NCBI RefSeq assembly: GCF_024758565.1
Contig: NZ_CP079199.1
Span: forward strand, 1 to 64,000
Direction of reading: 5' to 3'
Length of the DNA: 64,000 nt
Source of the DNA: Mesomycoplasma ovipneumoniae
GTDB taxonomy: Bacteria; Bacillota_I; Bacilli_A; Mycoplasmatales; Metamycoplasmataceae
The translations under genes were made by a program, and so were the position numbers. The notes under the pieces were generated by a model, which worked only from the letters and a program-made list of their open reading frames with translations, made no database searches and was not told the DNA's origin. Shown here one piece after another: positions 44,001 through 55,930 of this stretch (the stretch's first letter is position 1; every line of letters starts with the position of its first letter).

Positions 44001-47000
44001 GTTGGCGATTGAACATCTAATAATAAAGTTGAATTTAATGTAATTCTTAATTCAGCATTAGTTCCTGAAAGATTAACTTTTTCTACCGCGGTAATAAATG
44101 AAGCTGTATCAAAAGTAGACTTAAGGCCTTGACCTGGATTAGGTAAAGAAGGTGTTGTTGGATCTTGAAGCGGAGTTGTTGAGATATTTACGCCCAAAAA
44201 GTTAGTATTAGCTAAAGTTGTTGCAGGGGAACCAGCAGTAGCTGGAGCGGCCGGAGAATCTGCAGGGGCTGGAGAAGCTACAGAACCTGAGGCTTGAGAA
44301 TTATCTTGAAATGAACTAACCCCAGAAGAAGAATTATCAAAAACGCTAAGGCTACGACGAGAACGAGCCAAAGGAACAAGACTTGAAGCTTGACTTGCTG
44401 AATGTGTTTTAGTTGTATCAGTTGGAGTTACTGTTTTTAGTGGGAAAAATTGAACTACTTTTTGGTTTTGGTCTACATCTGGAACAAATTCCAATTTTGA
44501 AATTTCAAAACGACTTCCAACTGGAACTTTATCTGCTAGGTCATCTTTTTTAATGTTAAAAACAGCAAGACCATCTTTGTCAACAGTTGTCTCAACACTA
44601 AGATCAGGGTCGTCTTGATCTGCAGCTTGGAATTTTTTAAATGTTAGCCTAACTTTATTGTTAACTAAAAATCAGTTTTTATTAATATCAAAAAGCATTC
44701 TTAGAACCGCACCATGACGTTTAAATTCAGTTTGGGCAATATAATTAGGAGTAACGTCCCGTGCAGTTGTTGCAAATTCTTTTTGATTTTCAGTTAGACT
44801 ATTTAAAAATCCAAGGCGAACACCGCTAACAAAAATATCAACAATTGAATAAACTGTATATTTTTCCAAATCTTCTAATAAAAATTTAACAGTAGCCTCG
44901 TTCGCTGCCTCATCAAAACTAATCTGGGCACCTGCCTGGGCAATTGCACCTGTACGATTTGACTTTACAACTAATTTTATATCTTGAAATGCATTAGCTG
45001 CTTTGGATCCGTCAACATAATCTTTGAAAAATTGTTTTGGATCTTTAATTTTAAGTTCAATACCAGCTTGAGTATCAGTTAAATTAGTTTGCTCAAGAGT
45101 TAAAGTAGGCATTATCGCTGTTAGCTTTTCTTCAAGTAAAGTTTTGTCAATTTTAATTTCAGAAATTAAAGACTTTGTTGAAAAGAATTTTTTTTGTTTT
45201 GTTTCAACTTCTGCTTGATCAAATACTACATTAATATTATCTGAAACTGAACTAACAGCTGGGGCTTGACGGCGAACACGGCGAAGTGAACGAGTACTGC
45301 GAGTTACTGTTTTTTTTGATAATTTTAAATCTTTAACTTCATAAGTACTTGCTTCATCAAGATTTTCGATTAAAAATACAGCTTGATTATTTGAAATTGT
45401 TACTTTTGATGATTTTTTAATTTCATTTTCGTTAGTTTTTAGAACATATTCAAGTTCAGCATCAAATTGATCATTTAAAATATCATCATTAACTGAGTCA
45501 AAAAAGACTGTAAGTTCAACACTAGTTTTTGAAACATCAACATAAGAAATATTTTTAACACTAACAGTGGTTAATTGAGTTACAAATGTCTTAGGTTCAT
45601 TAGCTAGACTTGTTGAAAAAGGAATTGAATAAATACCATTTGGCCGAACAACTTGAATTGAACTAACTTCGTATTTTGTTAGTTTTTCTAAATTGTTATT
45701 AAATTCAAATTCAACTGATGCTGAAGTTTCGGCTTTTTGGCCGGCAACTGAATCTTCGGCTTTAATTTTTGCTGAAGCTAATACTAATTTTCCAGTTTGT
45801 TTGTTAATTAGTGTTAATGTAGCAACTTGGTCTTTTTTTAGTTTTAGTATTTCATTATTTGAATTAGAAAACTCAACTTTAATTTTTGCTGATTGTTGTT
45901 TGTCAATTGTTTGTGTTGAATCTGTTGGGTTAAATTCAATTCTTGAAGCAACAACATCTGTTGCAAATTTAAGAGTTTTTTGTTTTGATTCGGCAGTAAT
46001 TTCGGCTGCTCTTGAAGTATTAGCATCAGTTTGGGCTAAAAAATCATTAACTATTTTGAATTTAGGACCAGTTGTTTTATATTGATCATTAGTTTTTACA
46101 TCAGAATTGTTGGCTAAAGTTAAAGTGGCAATTTTAAAGTCAGTTCCTTCACGAAGATTATCAAAAACAACTTCAGCTCGTAGACGACCATCAGATAATC
46201 TTGTAATTTGAACTGTTTTTTTAGTGGTTGAATTTTGTGCAAGAGCATCAACGGTAACAAGTTGGGCTACAGGATCACTATCTTGCTTAATTTCCACTTC
46301 AATTTGTTTGCCTGCCAAATAAGCATCTCTAATTGGGTCAAAATAAATTTCGGCCTTAACTGAGTTTTGTTTTATATCTGAGTAAACAAGATTTCTAATC
46401 TCAATACTGTCAACATTGACAAAAAAAGACTTAGAATTGTCGTCTTTAAAATTATTATCATCTTTAAAAATTAAATGATCAGGACGAGAATAGTCATTAA
46501 CTGAAACTAACTCATATTTTGCTGCCCGATCAAGATTTGAAAAAGTAAAGTCAGCTTCAATTTGACTGTTTTTTTCTTCTGCTCTAGCACTTGAGGCTAC
46601 AATTGCGCCAGTTTGGGTGTTTTTTAATAAAAGAGTTAATTGTTTTGCCTGACCTGCAACTTGTTGTAAAAGTAATTTTTGGGCATCAGCAAAAGCTAGT
46701 TTTACTTTAACACTTTCGTCTTTGTTTGAAGTAACATTAAAAGATTTTAGCTCAGGAGATGAGTAAAATTTTTGGGAGGCAATACTTGTTTTTTCAAGAT
46801 TTGGGCTGTAATTATTAACTGTTTTTTCAAATAAAAAGCCAACAGAAGTTTGAATATCTTTATTTTTTGTCTCATTAGTAATACTTAAAATAGAATATTC
46901 TGAACCAGCTTCAACTGAGTCAAAATTTAGTTTTAATACTAAATTTGGATCTACACTCGCACTTGCTTCAACAGTTTTTTGATCTCTTTGATTTTGAAGA

Positions 47001-50000
47001 ACAACTTTAATTGTATCGCCAGCTAAAAAAGTATCACTAACTGGGTCAAATGATAATTCAATTCCGATTTTATCGTGTTTTTGCTGGGTTTGGACTACTT
47101 TTATAACTTTTGCAGTAGTTGCGACCGTAGCAAAATTACGCTGTGGAGCTGATTCTTCTTTTAGTGGCTGAGCAAATTCGATTTTTTGGGCATCAACTAA
47201 AATTTCACTAACTGTATAGTGACTTAATTTATCAAGATTTTGAACATTAAATTCAACTTTGTTTGTGCCGTCTTCAAATTTTATTTGATCAGCTTGGGCT
47301 GAGGCCATTGTTCCAGTTGCGTTATTTTTTAAGAAAATAACCGCTTTTTTCAATGAAGAATTTGCTCTTTTTTTATATTCTGGATCTTTTGTGGTAAAAT
47401 TAACAACCAATTTTGCACTGTCTTGAGTAGGCTGAGCTGAAATTGAAGCAATATCACTAAGAGTATAAAAATAAGGTAAATTATCAGTTTCTTGTTGGTT
47501 CAAGTCAATAAATTTATACTCTAAATTATCAAAAACCTCGTCTTGGTTTGGTGCTGGTTCTAATTTGAAAAAAGTATATTTTTTCCCAGGACTAAGATTT
47601 TCTAATTTCACTGAAATTAAATTATTTGCAAGAACTGAATATGAATCAGTATTTGCATTTAAATCTAAAGGTTGGGATTTAACTTCTTGGTTGTCTTCAG
47701 ATTTAAAAATTGCATTAAATTTTTTGCCATTTAAATAACGATTGAAATTTGGATCAAAATAAATTAAAGCCTTAGCACTTGTTAGACTTATTGATTCAAA
47801 GTTTGCACCAATTATTTTAACTTTTTGGAAGCTAGTTGTAAATCTTGCATTTAAATCAAGAACGCCTTCGGAACTAAAAAAATCAGTTTTTCCCAGTATT
47901 TCAACATCAGCAACTTGATATTCAGTTTTAGGATCTAAATTTTCAAGATCAAAATGAACAATAAGTTTATCATCAGCTAATGTGTAGTGTGTATTTTGGA
48001 CTGAATTTTGGGCAGAAACACTAATGGTTGATAAATTTGATAGATTTAAGTTAAGAGTTTTTGTTAAATTAGCAAAACCGGGTTGACCAAATGTTATTTT
48101 TGCATTTAAGTCTAAATTTGTCTTTGAAATATTTTTAAAATCACCAAGAATTGTTACATTTGCACGCGCACTTGTTTGGTTAATGTTTTCAAAACTAATG
48201 TCTGAGACATAATATTTGACAAAAAATTCGTCCAAAGGTAAATTTTGCTGGGTGTTTTTGTTTTGATCAAAATTGATTGCCACTGCAACTTCTGGATAGT
48301 CAGAAATGACAATTTTATCAAGTTTATAAGTTGTTGAACTTTCAAAGTTTTCAAGTTCAAATTTAATTTCTGAACTCTGAGGGAAACTTGCTTTTGATTT
48401 ATAAAGTTTTTTGGGCTCGTCTTTTTTGTGATAGTATAAATAAAGTTCTTTGTCATTTAAAAATGATGAATCCAGACCAAAGCCAAAAGTGTATTCAACT
48501 TTTGAGGCAAGAATTTTTGGCTCTAACTTAATAAAAGTTCTTAGATCAGAAATTGAAGTAATAAAATTACGACTTGATGAGCCAGACTCAAGACTGTTAT
48601 CTCAAGCTAAATTTAAATAGTCATAGGCATCTTTGTTTTTAGCAAAAACTGAATTTGGATTTAGCCCGCCAAAAACAACTCTATCAAGACTGTACTTTGT
48701 TCTATTTGTTAGTCCTTTTGGCTCAAAACTAATTTGGTAAGAATTTACTCTGTCAGTTTTTTTAAAAACACCACTAACTGGAAGAATTGAATTATCATCT
48801 AAATATAAATGCGCTCGGGTTCCTTCTAAATTATCAACTGAGACAACAGATAAGTCAATTTTGGCAAAAGTTGCGCCTATTGCAATTTTGGACTCAACAA
48901 TTGCACTTGGTGTATAAAAGTTTTTAATAAAAGTTTTGCCAAATTCAACTTTTGATGACTCAAGTTCAAAACTTTCGATTTGATAAGATGAACCTGGGGC
49001 TAAATTTCTTAGATCAAAGCTCGCTAAATTAGCAGCAAAAACTGAACTGACACTAAATTTTTGACCTGTTTGAATGTTTGTATAGTTTAGTTTGATTGGT
49101 TTGTTTTCCAAGTTAGGACTAGTATCTAGAGTTGAAAAATTAACAGTAAGTCTTTTTGAGTCAAAAGTTAAATTTTGGTCAATTAATGAATCAGCACGAT
49201 AATTATATTTGTCAGTTGTTGCTTCAAAAAGTTTTTCTTTTTGGGCATCTTGTTCGTAGTTAATTTGTGGGGCTAGGGCAATTTTTTGCATTGGCACAAG
49301 CGGAATTTCACTGCTTGAATCAGAACTGTCAACATAACGAATTGCACTAATTTTATAATCCATTCCTGGATGGAGATTTTCAAGACTAAATTCAGCCACT
49401 CCGTTTTTAACGGTAGCTGAATCTACATAAGAAGTGTGAATTTCCTGAGAACTGCTAAGTGGATCAGTGTTGCCTGCTTGATTTTTTAGAATAAAATAAT
49501 ACTCTAAGGCAACTTTTTTGCCCTCGAGGTTGGCAGCCTCATCGGCAAATTTTAGCGAAACTGATGCACTAGAAGGAGTTTTTGTTTGAAAATTAATTGT
49601 TGAAACTGCTGGCGGAGTATCAACAAAATTGCTAACATTTTGACCAAAGGCAATTACCTTTTTGGCTGAAAATCTTTTTTGCTTTTTATCATCAAGATAA
49701 ACTTTTAGATAGTATCTTTTACCAAAACTAAGACCGTTATAATTTGAAGATAGTCTTCAAGTTCGACTAAATTCATCATAAACGGCTTTGTGTGAAGCAA
49801 TTACATCATTACCTTGCTCGTCAGCTGTAAAGTCAACGTTTAAATCTTGATAATTTAGTTTATATGAATCTAAATCACTTAAGGCAAATTCAAGTTCATA
49901 ACCAATATTATCACGATTAATATGTTTAAAATCAACAATATTATATTGAAGTGTATTTCAAGACTTTAAAAGGAAAGGAAGAAAACTGAGTGAACCAATA

Positions 50001-50095
50001 CTAAGTCCACCAAAGGCAAGTAATGAAAGTATGATTGCACGTTTTTTGGTTGCTTTCATTAATTTTTTCTCTTTTTTTGTTAGATTTTCAGCCAT
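38078..50095 (-). CDS. giant repeat surface protein A
   Basis: 4,005 residues, 54 nt upstream of giant protein B and probably in one operon with it. Start ATG 50095 follows GAGGAG. The N-terminus is lysine-rich followed by one hydrophobic helix (AIILSLLAFGGLSIGSLSFL, about 19-38). The body has at least 18 modules with the same closing strand (LENLDPKTEYQVADV, LRNLAPGSSYQIESF, FSNLDRAAKYELVSV). Low-complexity Ser/Pro/Ala linkers occur near residues 1930-1980 and 2730-2760. Arg-rich motifs (RSTRSLRRVRRQ, RSRRS, GRARRS at about 1602, 1910 and 2260) could be protease sites. A coiled-coil-like segment (ERQREKLDD, about 3340-3420) and a unique C-terminal domain close the protein. No known catalytic motif is seen. 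Confidence 0.85.
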
Positions 50096-50153
50096 AATTA
50101 CTCCTCTTTATATATAATATTCTAATTTTACCAGTTTTTTGTTTAATAATAAC

Positions 50154-50186
50154 AAAAAACAAAGCTTGAAATTATTTCAACTTTGT
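50154..50186 (-). promoter_or_regulatory. terminator-like hairpin in the leader of the giant-protein operon
   Basis: On the minus strand AAACAAAG-TTGAAA and TTTCAA-G-CTTTGTTT form a stem of about 14 bp, followed by TTTGTTATT. It lies between the duplicated promoters (50247-50261 and 50347) and the start codon. It could be an attenuator, or simply a terminator for transcription from the right. Confidence 0.45.
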
Positions 50187-50232
50187 TTCTTTAAATAAAA
50201 GTAGATAGGTAAAATAAATTTTAGACTTTACT

Positions 50233-50401
50233 AGATATTTCAATAGTATGCCTTAATTATACTAAAATATTTTAAAATCCAAAGAAAATAAAAAAATATT
50301 TTTAGTAATTAACCATTTTTGTAAAATATCTCGATAGTATGACCTTATTATACTAAAATATTTTAAAATCAAAAGAAAATAAAAAAATATTTTTAGTAAT
50401 C
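50233..50401 (-). repeat. tandem duplication of a promoter block ahead of giant protein A
   Basis: Two direct copies of about 78 bp (50233-50310 and 50325-50401), differing at roughly ten positions. Each carries TATAAT on the minus strand (50261-50256 and 50352-50347) with a TTGGAT or TTTGAT box about 15-16 nt upstream. Confidence 0.75.
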
Positions 50402-50426
50402 AAAGATTTTAGGCAAAAATTACTAG

Positions 50427-51022
50427 GCAAAAAAAATTTAAAAAAATGCTTGGTTTAAAAAAATTTTAAGTTATAATAAAGTTCGCTAAGAATAATTAAT
50501 GAATTTTGTATTGAATTAAGGGGGGATTAGTTATGTTTTTGCCACAATAAACTTAGATAATGCCATTTTTTCCATTATGGCTTTAAATATAATGGAATGC
50601 CTTAAATTTAACCGTTGAAAAATCTGTAAATTTAGGGCTTTTGGTTATTGTTCTTTCAAAACTTCATATATTTTTTTAGGCTCAATGTAAATAAAAATGA
50701 GTTTTCTATTTACATTGAGTTTAAATAGTAGTTGTATTTTTTATGGTTTTTGTTGTTTAGTCCATAAATTGATTTTTTGCAGTGTTTTAGCTAAAAAAGT
50801 AGTTTAAAAATTTCATAATTTTGCTTTTTAAGGTAAAATTTTAGCTTTTTTAGTTTGCTTTATTTGATTAATAAGTAAATTTTGCATCCATAAGTCTTAG
50901 ATTTAAAATTTAGTGTTTTTACTTTGATAGTTATTTTCCCTGAGTTTGCCAAAAAAGTTAAAAGCGCCCAAAACTAAACCAGGACACTTTTTTAAGACTA
51001 TCTCATCAAACTGGGAAACTAG
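50427..51022 (+). mobile_element. dispersed element copy 7, plus orientation
   Basis: Promoter (TTGGTT, then TTATAATAAAG), AAGGGGGG, mini-ORF MFLPQ (50533-50550), hairpins (50572-50600, 50602-50640, 50683-50720) and a terminator (about 50955-50995, CGCCC with GGACACTTTTTT), ending in CATCAAACTGGGAAACTAG. The poly(A) is short and interrupted, and the left inverted end is missing. Confidence 0.8.
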
Positions 51023-51040
51023 CCAAAATTAATGCACACA

Positions 51041-51632
51041 AAAATTTTTAAAAAAATGCTTGGTCAAAAATAAAGTTATGTTATAATTAAACTCACTAAG
51101 AATAATTAATGAATTTTGTATTGAATTAAGGGGGGAATTAGTTATGTTTTTTGTCTAATGCGCTCTGATTGCGCGAATTTTCCATTATATTTTTGAATAT
51201 GATGGAATGCCATAAATTTAACCGTTTAGAAATCTACAAATTTATGGCCTTTAGTTATGGCTCTTTCAAAACTTCATATATTTTTTTAGGCTCAATTTAA
51301 ATAAAAACGAGTTTTCTATTTAAATTGAGTTTAAATAGCAGTTGTATTTTTTATGGTTTTTGTCAGTGTATCCATAAATTGATTTTTTGCAGTGTTTTAG
51401 CTAAAAAAGTAGTTTAAAAATTTCATAATTTTGCTTTTTAAGGTAAAATTTTAGCTTTTTTTAGTTTTCCTTATTTTATTAATAAGTAGATTTTGCATTC
51501 GTGAGCATTAGATTTAAAATTTAGTGTTTTTCTTGATAGTTATTTTTTCTGAGTTTGCCAAAAAAGTTAAAAAAGTGCCCAAAACTAAACCGGGACACTT
51601 TTTTAAGATTATCTCATCAAACTGGGAAACTC
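51041..51632 (+). mobile_element. dispersed element copy 8, plus orientation, tandem with copy 7
   Basis: Mini-ORF MFFV after AAGGGGGG, TATAAT at about 51074, GCGC-type stem, the usual hairpins, and a very good terminator (51563-51607; AAAAAAGTGCCC with GGGACACTTTTTT), ending CATCAAACTGGGAAACTCG. The junction sequence CCAAAATTAAT.CGCAC recurs after copies 7 and 8, so the two arose by tandem duplication. Confidence 0.82.
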
Positions 51633-51639
51633 GCCAAAA

Positions 51640-51737
51640 TTAATCCGCACAAAATTTTTAAAAAATGCTTGGATCAAAACAAAAATATTGCATAATGTCA
51701 ATACTTTGGTTTTATTATGGGTTCTTTCAAAACTTAA
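51640..51737 (+). repeat. fragment of a further element copy
   Basis: The promoter-end sequence AAAAAATGCTTGGATCAAAA and the internal motif GTTCTTTCAAAACTT are retained, and everything between and after is deleted. It abuts the 3' end of ackA. Confidence 0.65.
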
Positions 51738-51743
51738 TAAATG

Positions 51744-52949
51744 TTAGTTTCAAACTTTGAGCGCGTTTTTTGCTATTAACAGTTCTTCGTTTGTTTTGAT
51801 TACGAAAATGTCAAGATCTGATTCTGGTGCTGAAATTTTTTCAATAGCTCCAAATTCTGGAATTGGTCTTGAATTTAGTTCTTGATCAAGAACTAAATTC
51901 AACTTCGGTAATTGAATTTTTGCAATTACCGAAGCGCGAATTAGTGCTGAATTTTCGCCTACCCCACCGGTAAAAACTAAAGCTTTAATGTTTTTACCAA
52001 CCTTATTAATATAATTAATTAGATAGTCGACAATTTTTTGCACATAAACTTCAAGGGCAAAACTTGCATCTTGATTACCGTTGTCTGCAGCAGAAATGAC
52101 ATCCCGAAGGTCAGAAGAAACGTTTGAAAGTCCTAAAAGTCCTGATTGTTTGTTTAAAAGTGTGTCTAAATCAGTGAAGGAAAAATGAGCTGTTGTTCCT
52201 AGGTAGGTTAAAATTGAGGGGTCTATATCACCGCTTCGGGTTCCCATGGCAACACCAGCAAGTGGTGTCATTCCCATTGAAGTATCAACTGAAGCCGAAT
52301 CTTTAACAGCGCACAAAGAAATCCCATTCCCAATGTGCATGTTTACAAAATTAACTGAATCAGAATTATAGATTTTTTCAACTTGTGTTGTTATATATTT
52401 GTGAGAAATGCCGTGAAATCCGTATTTTCTTATTCCGTACTTGTTTGCTATTTGGGTATTAATTGGATATGTGTAATTAACTTTAGGGATACTTGCGTGA
52501 AAAGCGGTGTCAAAACTTGCTGATAATTTTGCTCAAGGAAGTAATTTTTTAATAGCGCTAATAGTTGCAAGCGCCCCTGGATTGTGCAAAGGTGCAAATT
52601 TTGCTGCTTCTTCAATTTTTGCTATTGCTGAATCATCAAGGCGAGCTGGAGCATTAAAACTTGCGCCCCCGTGAACAATTCGAAATCCGACAAGCTCAAA
52701 TTCTTCTAGGTTTTGGACTAAATTATTGTCTTTTCAAAGTTGAATTTGACTCTCTAAGGCATCTGAATGAGTCGGAAAATCTTTGCTCAAGTTGTAGCTT
52801 TTTTCGTCAAATGTCATTTTGATTTTGCCTTCTTGAAGTCCAATTCTTTCGATTAGACCAACTCCGAGCAAATCTAATGTATCTTTTTCAAAAATTTGTC
52901 ATTTAATTGAGGATGAACCAGCGTTTATAACTAAAATTTTACTCTTCAT
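51744..52949 (-). CDS. ackA: acetate kinase
   Basis: 401 residues, reading through one TGA near the end to TAA. It converts acetyl phosphate and ADP to acetate and ATP, the main energy-yielding step from acetyl-CoA in mycoplasmas. Motifs: ILVINAGSSSIKW at the N-terminus, RIVHGG, FDTAFH, KYGFHGISH, HIGNG, DTSMGMTPL, GTRSGDIDP, and FTGGVGENS near the end. The ATG shares one base with the TAA of pta (TAATG), so the two are translationally coupled. Confidence 0.97.
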
Positions 52950-53902
52950 TATTTATCCTTTTCAACTTGAAGTGCGCTAATTAGTGCGGTGTAGAAAACA
53001 TCTTCAACTGTTGCTCCACGTGATAAGTCATTAATAGGAGCGGCAATTCCGGTGATTATTGGTCCTATTGCACCAAAGCCACCAAGTCTTTGAGCAATCT
53101 TGTAACCAATATTTCCGGCATCAAGATTTGGAAAAATTAAAACATTCGCATTTGTAGCAACATTTTCACCATATTTTTGGCGGCGTACTTTATAGTCAAG
53201 AGCTGCATCTAGTTGAATTTCACCATAAGCTTCAATTGGTGAGGTCGCATTGAACATTTTTACAGCTCTAGATACGGCATCAGATTGAGGTGATTTGGCT
53301 GATCCTTTTGTTGAAAATGATAAAAAGGCTGGTTTAGGGTCAAATCCAAGTTGAATTGCAAAGTCAAGTGCGTTTTTAGCAATATCAGCTAATTGAGTTT
53401 CGTTTGGTAAAATATTTACCGAGATATCACTAAATAAGTATTTTTCATCACCTCGATGCATTATCATTACGGAAGAAATTGTTTTAATATCTGGTTTTGG
53501 TCCGATAATTTTGAATGCAGCTCGAAGAATTTCTGCAGTTGGATAATTAAGCCCGCCTATTACAGCGTCAACTTTTTTGTTTCGAAGGAGCATTGTACCG
53601 TAAAATGCATTAGAATCAAATTGGGCGACAGCTGATTCTAATGTTTCTTTGTTTTTACGGATTTTTAAAAATTGTTGTATAAAAGTTTGTTTTTCTTCTT
53701 CGTCAACTAAATATTGGTCGATTTCAAGATTCTCATATAATTCGTCAACAAGTAAAATTGGTCTAACTAAATTTTTAGCTTTTAATTGCTGAGCAGCTTG
53801 AATTGCCCGTTCATCATGTCCGTCAATAATTAAAACTGAACGTAGACTTTTAGTTTCATTTTGTTGTTTTAGTCGTAATTCAAGATAATTTTGGTATGTC
53901 AT
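52949..53902 (-). CDS. pta: phosphate acetyltransferase
   Basis: 317 residues, the normal short bacterial form. It converts acetyl-CoA and phosphate to acetyl phosphate for AckA. Typical features are the C-terminal half with FNATSPIEAYGEIQLDAALD, ANVLIFPNLDAGNIGYKIAQ and GPIITGIAAPINDLSRG. Start ATG has AAAGGAAAAA upstream. It is the first gene of the pta-ackA operon. The 249 nt upstream hold only AT-rich sequence and, near 54070-54145, a decayed copy of the repeat that follows each gene of the next array. Confidence 0.97.
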   Translation of the reverse strand: MTYQNYLELRLKQQNETKSLRSVLIIDGHDERAIQAAQQLKAKNLVRPILLVDELYENLEIDQYLVDEEEKQTFIQQFLKIRKNKETLESAVAQFDSNAFYGTMLLRNKKVDAVIGGLNYPTAEILRAAFKIIGPKPDIKTISSVMIMHRGDEKYLFSDISVNILPNETQLADIAKNALDFAIQLGFDPKPAFLSFSTKGSAKSPQSDAVSRAVKMFNATSPIEAYGEIQLDAALDYKVRRQKYGENVATNANVLIFPNLDAGNIGYKIAQRLGGFGAIGPIITGIAAPINDLSRGATVEDVFYTALISALQVEKDK

Positions 53903-54151
53903 TTTTTCCTTTCAAAGGTCAGTTTTGATCAACTAGATTTAATTTTACAAAATTTTTTTTATTTTACTAAAAAAAAGATCAATAAATTACTAGAAAATAA
54001 CTAGTTATTTGAATTTTTTATTAGTCTGGTAAAAAAAATATATTTCAAGAACATATATTTCAAATAAATAAGAATGTAAAAAATGCAAGTGAAGAATTTT
54101 AAAAAGAAACTTAAATCTTTTATCTTTAAATCTATTAATTAACAAAAAGAT

Positions 54152-55930
54152 CTACGATTCTCCTTCCATCTCAAGATATTTTTTGCTTTTATAGCCACGA
54201 AAATCTACTCTTGCAATTTCATTATAATATTTAGTTTTATCATCGTTATCTGAAGAATAGATAAGGTGTTGTTGTAAAATTAATTCTTTTTCTTGTTGGG
54301 TATATAAATTAGTATTTTCTAGAAAGCGTCTAAAAAACCGAAATTCATGGTCTATTTCTTTTAAATATTTATTCAACGCATCCCGATATAAAATTAATTC
54401 TTCCATAGATGATTCCATCACATTTTTATCTAAATCGATTTGCCTTGGCGATCTAGAAACAAAGAACGCTGGATCCTTGCCATCACGAAGAAAAATATCT
54501 TGTTCAAGTTTGACCAATTTTTGTTTGAAATAATATTTTAAAATTTCGTATTTACCTCCATAAATATCATCATATAAATTTGAATGGCCAAATCAGTAAT
54601 AAATTTTTTGGCCATCAACATACAATAAAATAAAATTTTTCAATGCAATTGGCAAAATTCATGCATCGCCGCCCCCATAGGCGGAGTTGTAATATGGTTG
54701 AAATCAAAAAACTGGCTTTTTTGAGTCAAATTGGGAAATTATTTCATCAAAAATACCATATTCTTGTCCGCCAAGGTAAAAAATTTCGAAATTTTCAAGT
54801 TTTAATTTTGCTCAGCTTGGCAAAATAAAAAAATCAGGTTCAGTAGGATAATAAAAATCTCAATCTTCAACTCAATATTTAGGACCAAATAAAATTTGCA
54901 ACAAATAGATTAATTCGATTTTATTTGTCCAATTATTCGCATGATCATAATAAGTTTGGCCGACTTTACCAAAAAGTTCGATGCAATACTTTCGATATTC
55001 TGAACCAAATTTATCAAATCAACTAAGAATAAATTTATCGCGATTTTCAATGTTTAAATTAAGCTTTTTAATCCCGTATTTTTCAAATTTTTTAAGTAAA
55101 TTTTCATAAGTTTCAAAAGTAAATACATTTTGAATTGGTTCAATTTGGGTATCTTCGTCAAAATTATAATTCTCTTTTAATAACAAATTGTAGGTATTTT
55201 CTGCATTTTGTCCTAAATATGCTTTATTTATATCTACAAACTTTGCGCTATATTCATATTTATTTGATAAAAAATCAAAGATTTTTTCATGGTAATTTAC
55301 TAAATTTTTTGGTTTTGCATAAGGAACACTTTCCTGAATTTCCTTAATAATTAAAGCTTCAATTTCTCTTAATTCGGTTTTTGATTTAAATATTTTTGAA
55401 AAGATAACCGGATAAGAGATTGAAAATTCGCATTTTTCAATGTCATCAAAGTTTTCAAAGACAACAACAACCTCTTCAAAACCTTTACCATCGTATAAAT
55501 AATATGAAGAATAAAGTTCAGAGATAAGATCAAGATTTTCTTTTCCATTTTTAACACAATATTCATTGTTTGATCAACCGCCAATTAAACACCTAATATC
55601 ATTATAAAAATGAAATTTATTGAGTTTTTTGGAAAAAAACGCACTTTTTGGGATATCTTCTAGTTTTAAATTATAAACATAATCTTCTTGTTTATAATTT
55701 AAACTAATAATTCTTTCAATATGATTAGGATTGAAGCCGTAGTGAAGGTAATTGGCTAGAAAAATTGGAAATGCAAAATCATCATCATCATATTTGCAAT
55801 CAAGCGATAATTTAACATCATTCACAATCATGTTTCGAATCGAACAACGACTTTTAATATTAATTTCTATATATTTTAGTTTAATTAATTGTTTTTTTGT
55901 CTTGGTTACTAAATCTAATTGCTTCTCCAT
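54152..55930 (-). CDS. tandem paralog family, copy 1 (unrecognised)
   Basis: 592 residues with TGA tryptophans. I do not recognise the family. It has no obvious signal peptide or membrane helix; it is rich in Tyr, Phe, Asn, Lys and Asp. Conserved landmarks shared by all copies: KKQLIKLKYIEINIKSRCSI at the start, FHFYNDIRCLIGG (about 105-120), ESVPYAKPKNL (about 200), GQNAENTYNLLLKENYNF, KLNLNIENRDKFILSWFDKF (about 290), LLQILFGPKY, and a C-terminus with SMEELILYRDALNKYLKEID and DFRGYKSKKYLE. The start overlaps the upstream remnant gene by about 50 nt. Confidence 0.75.
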
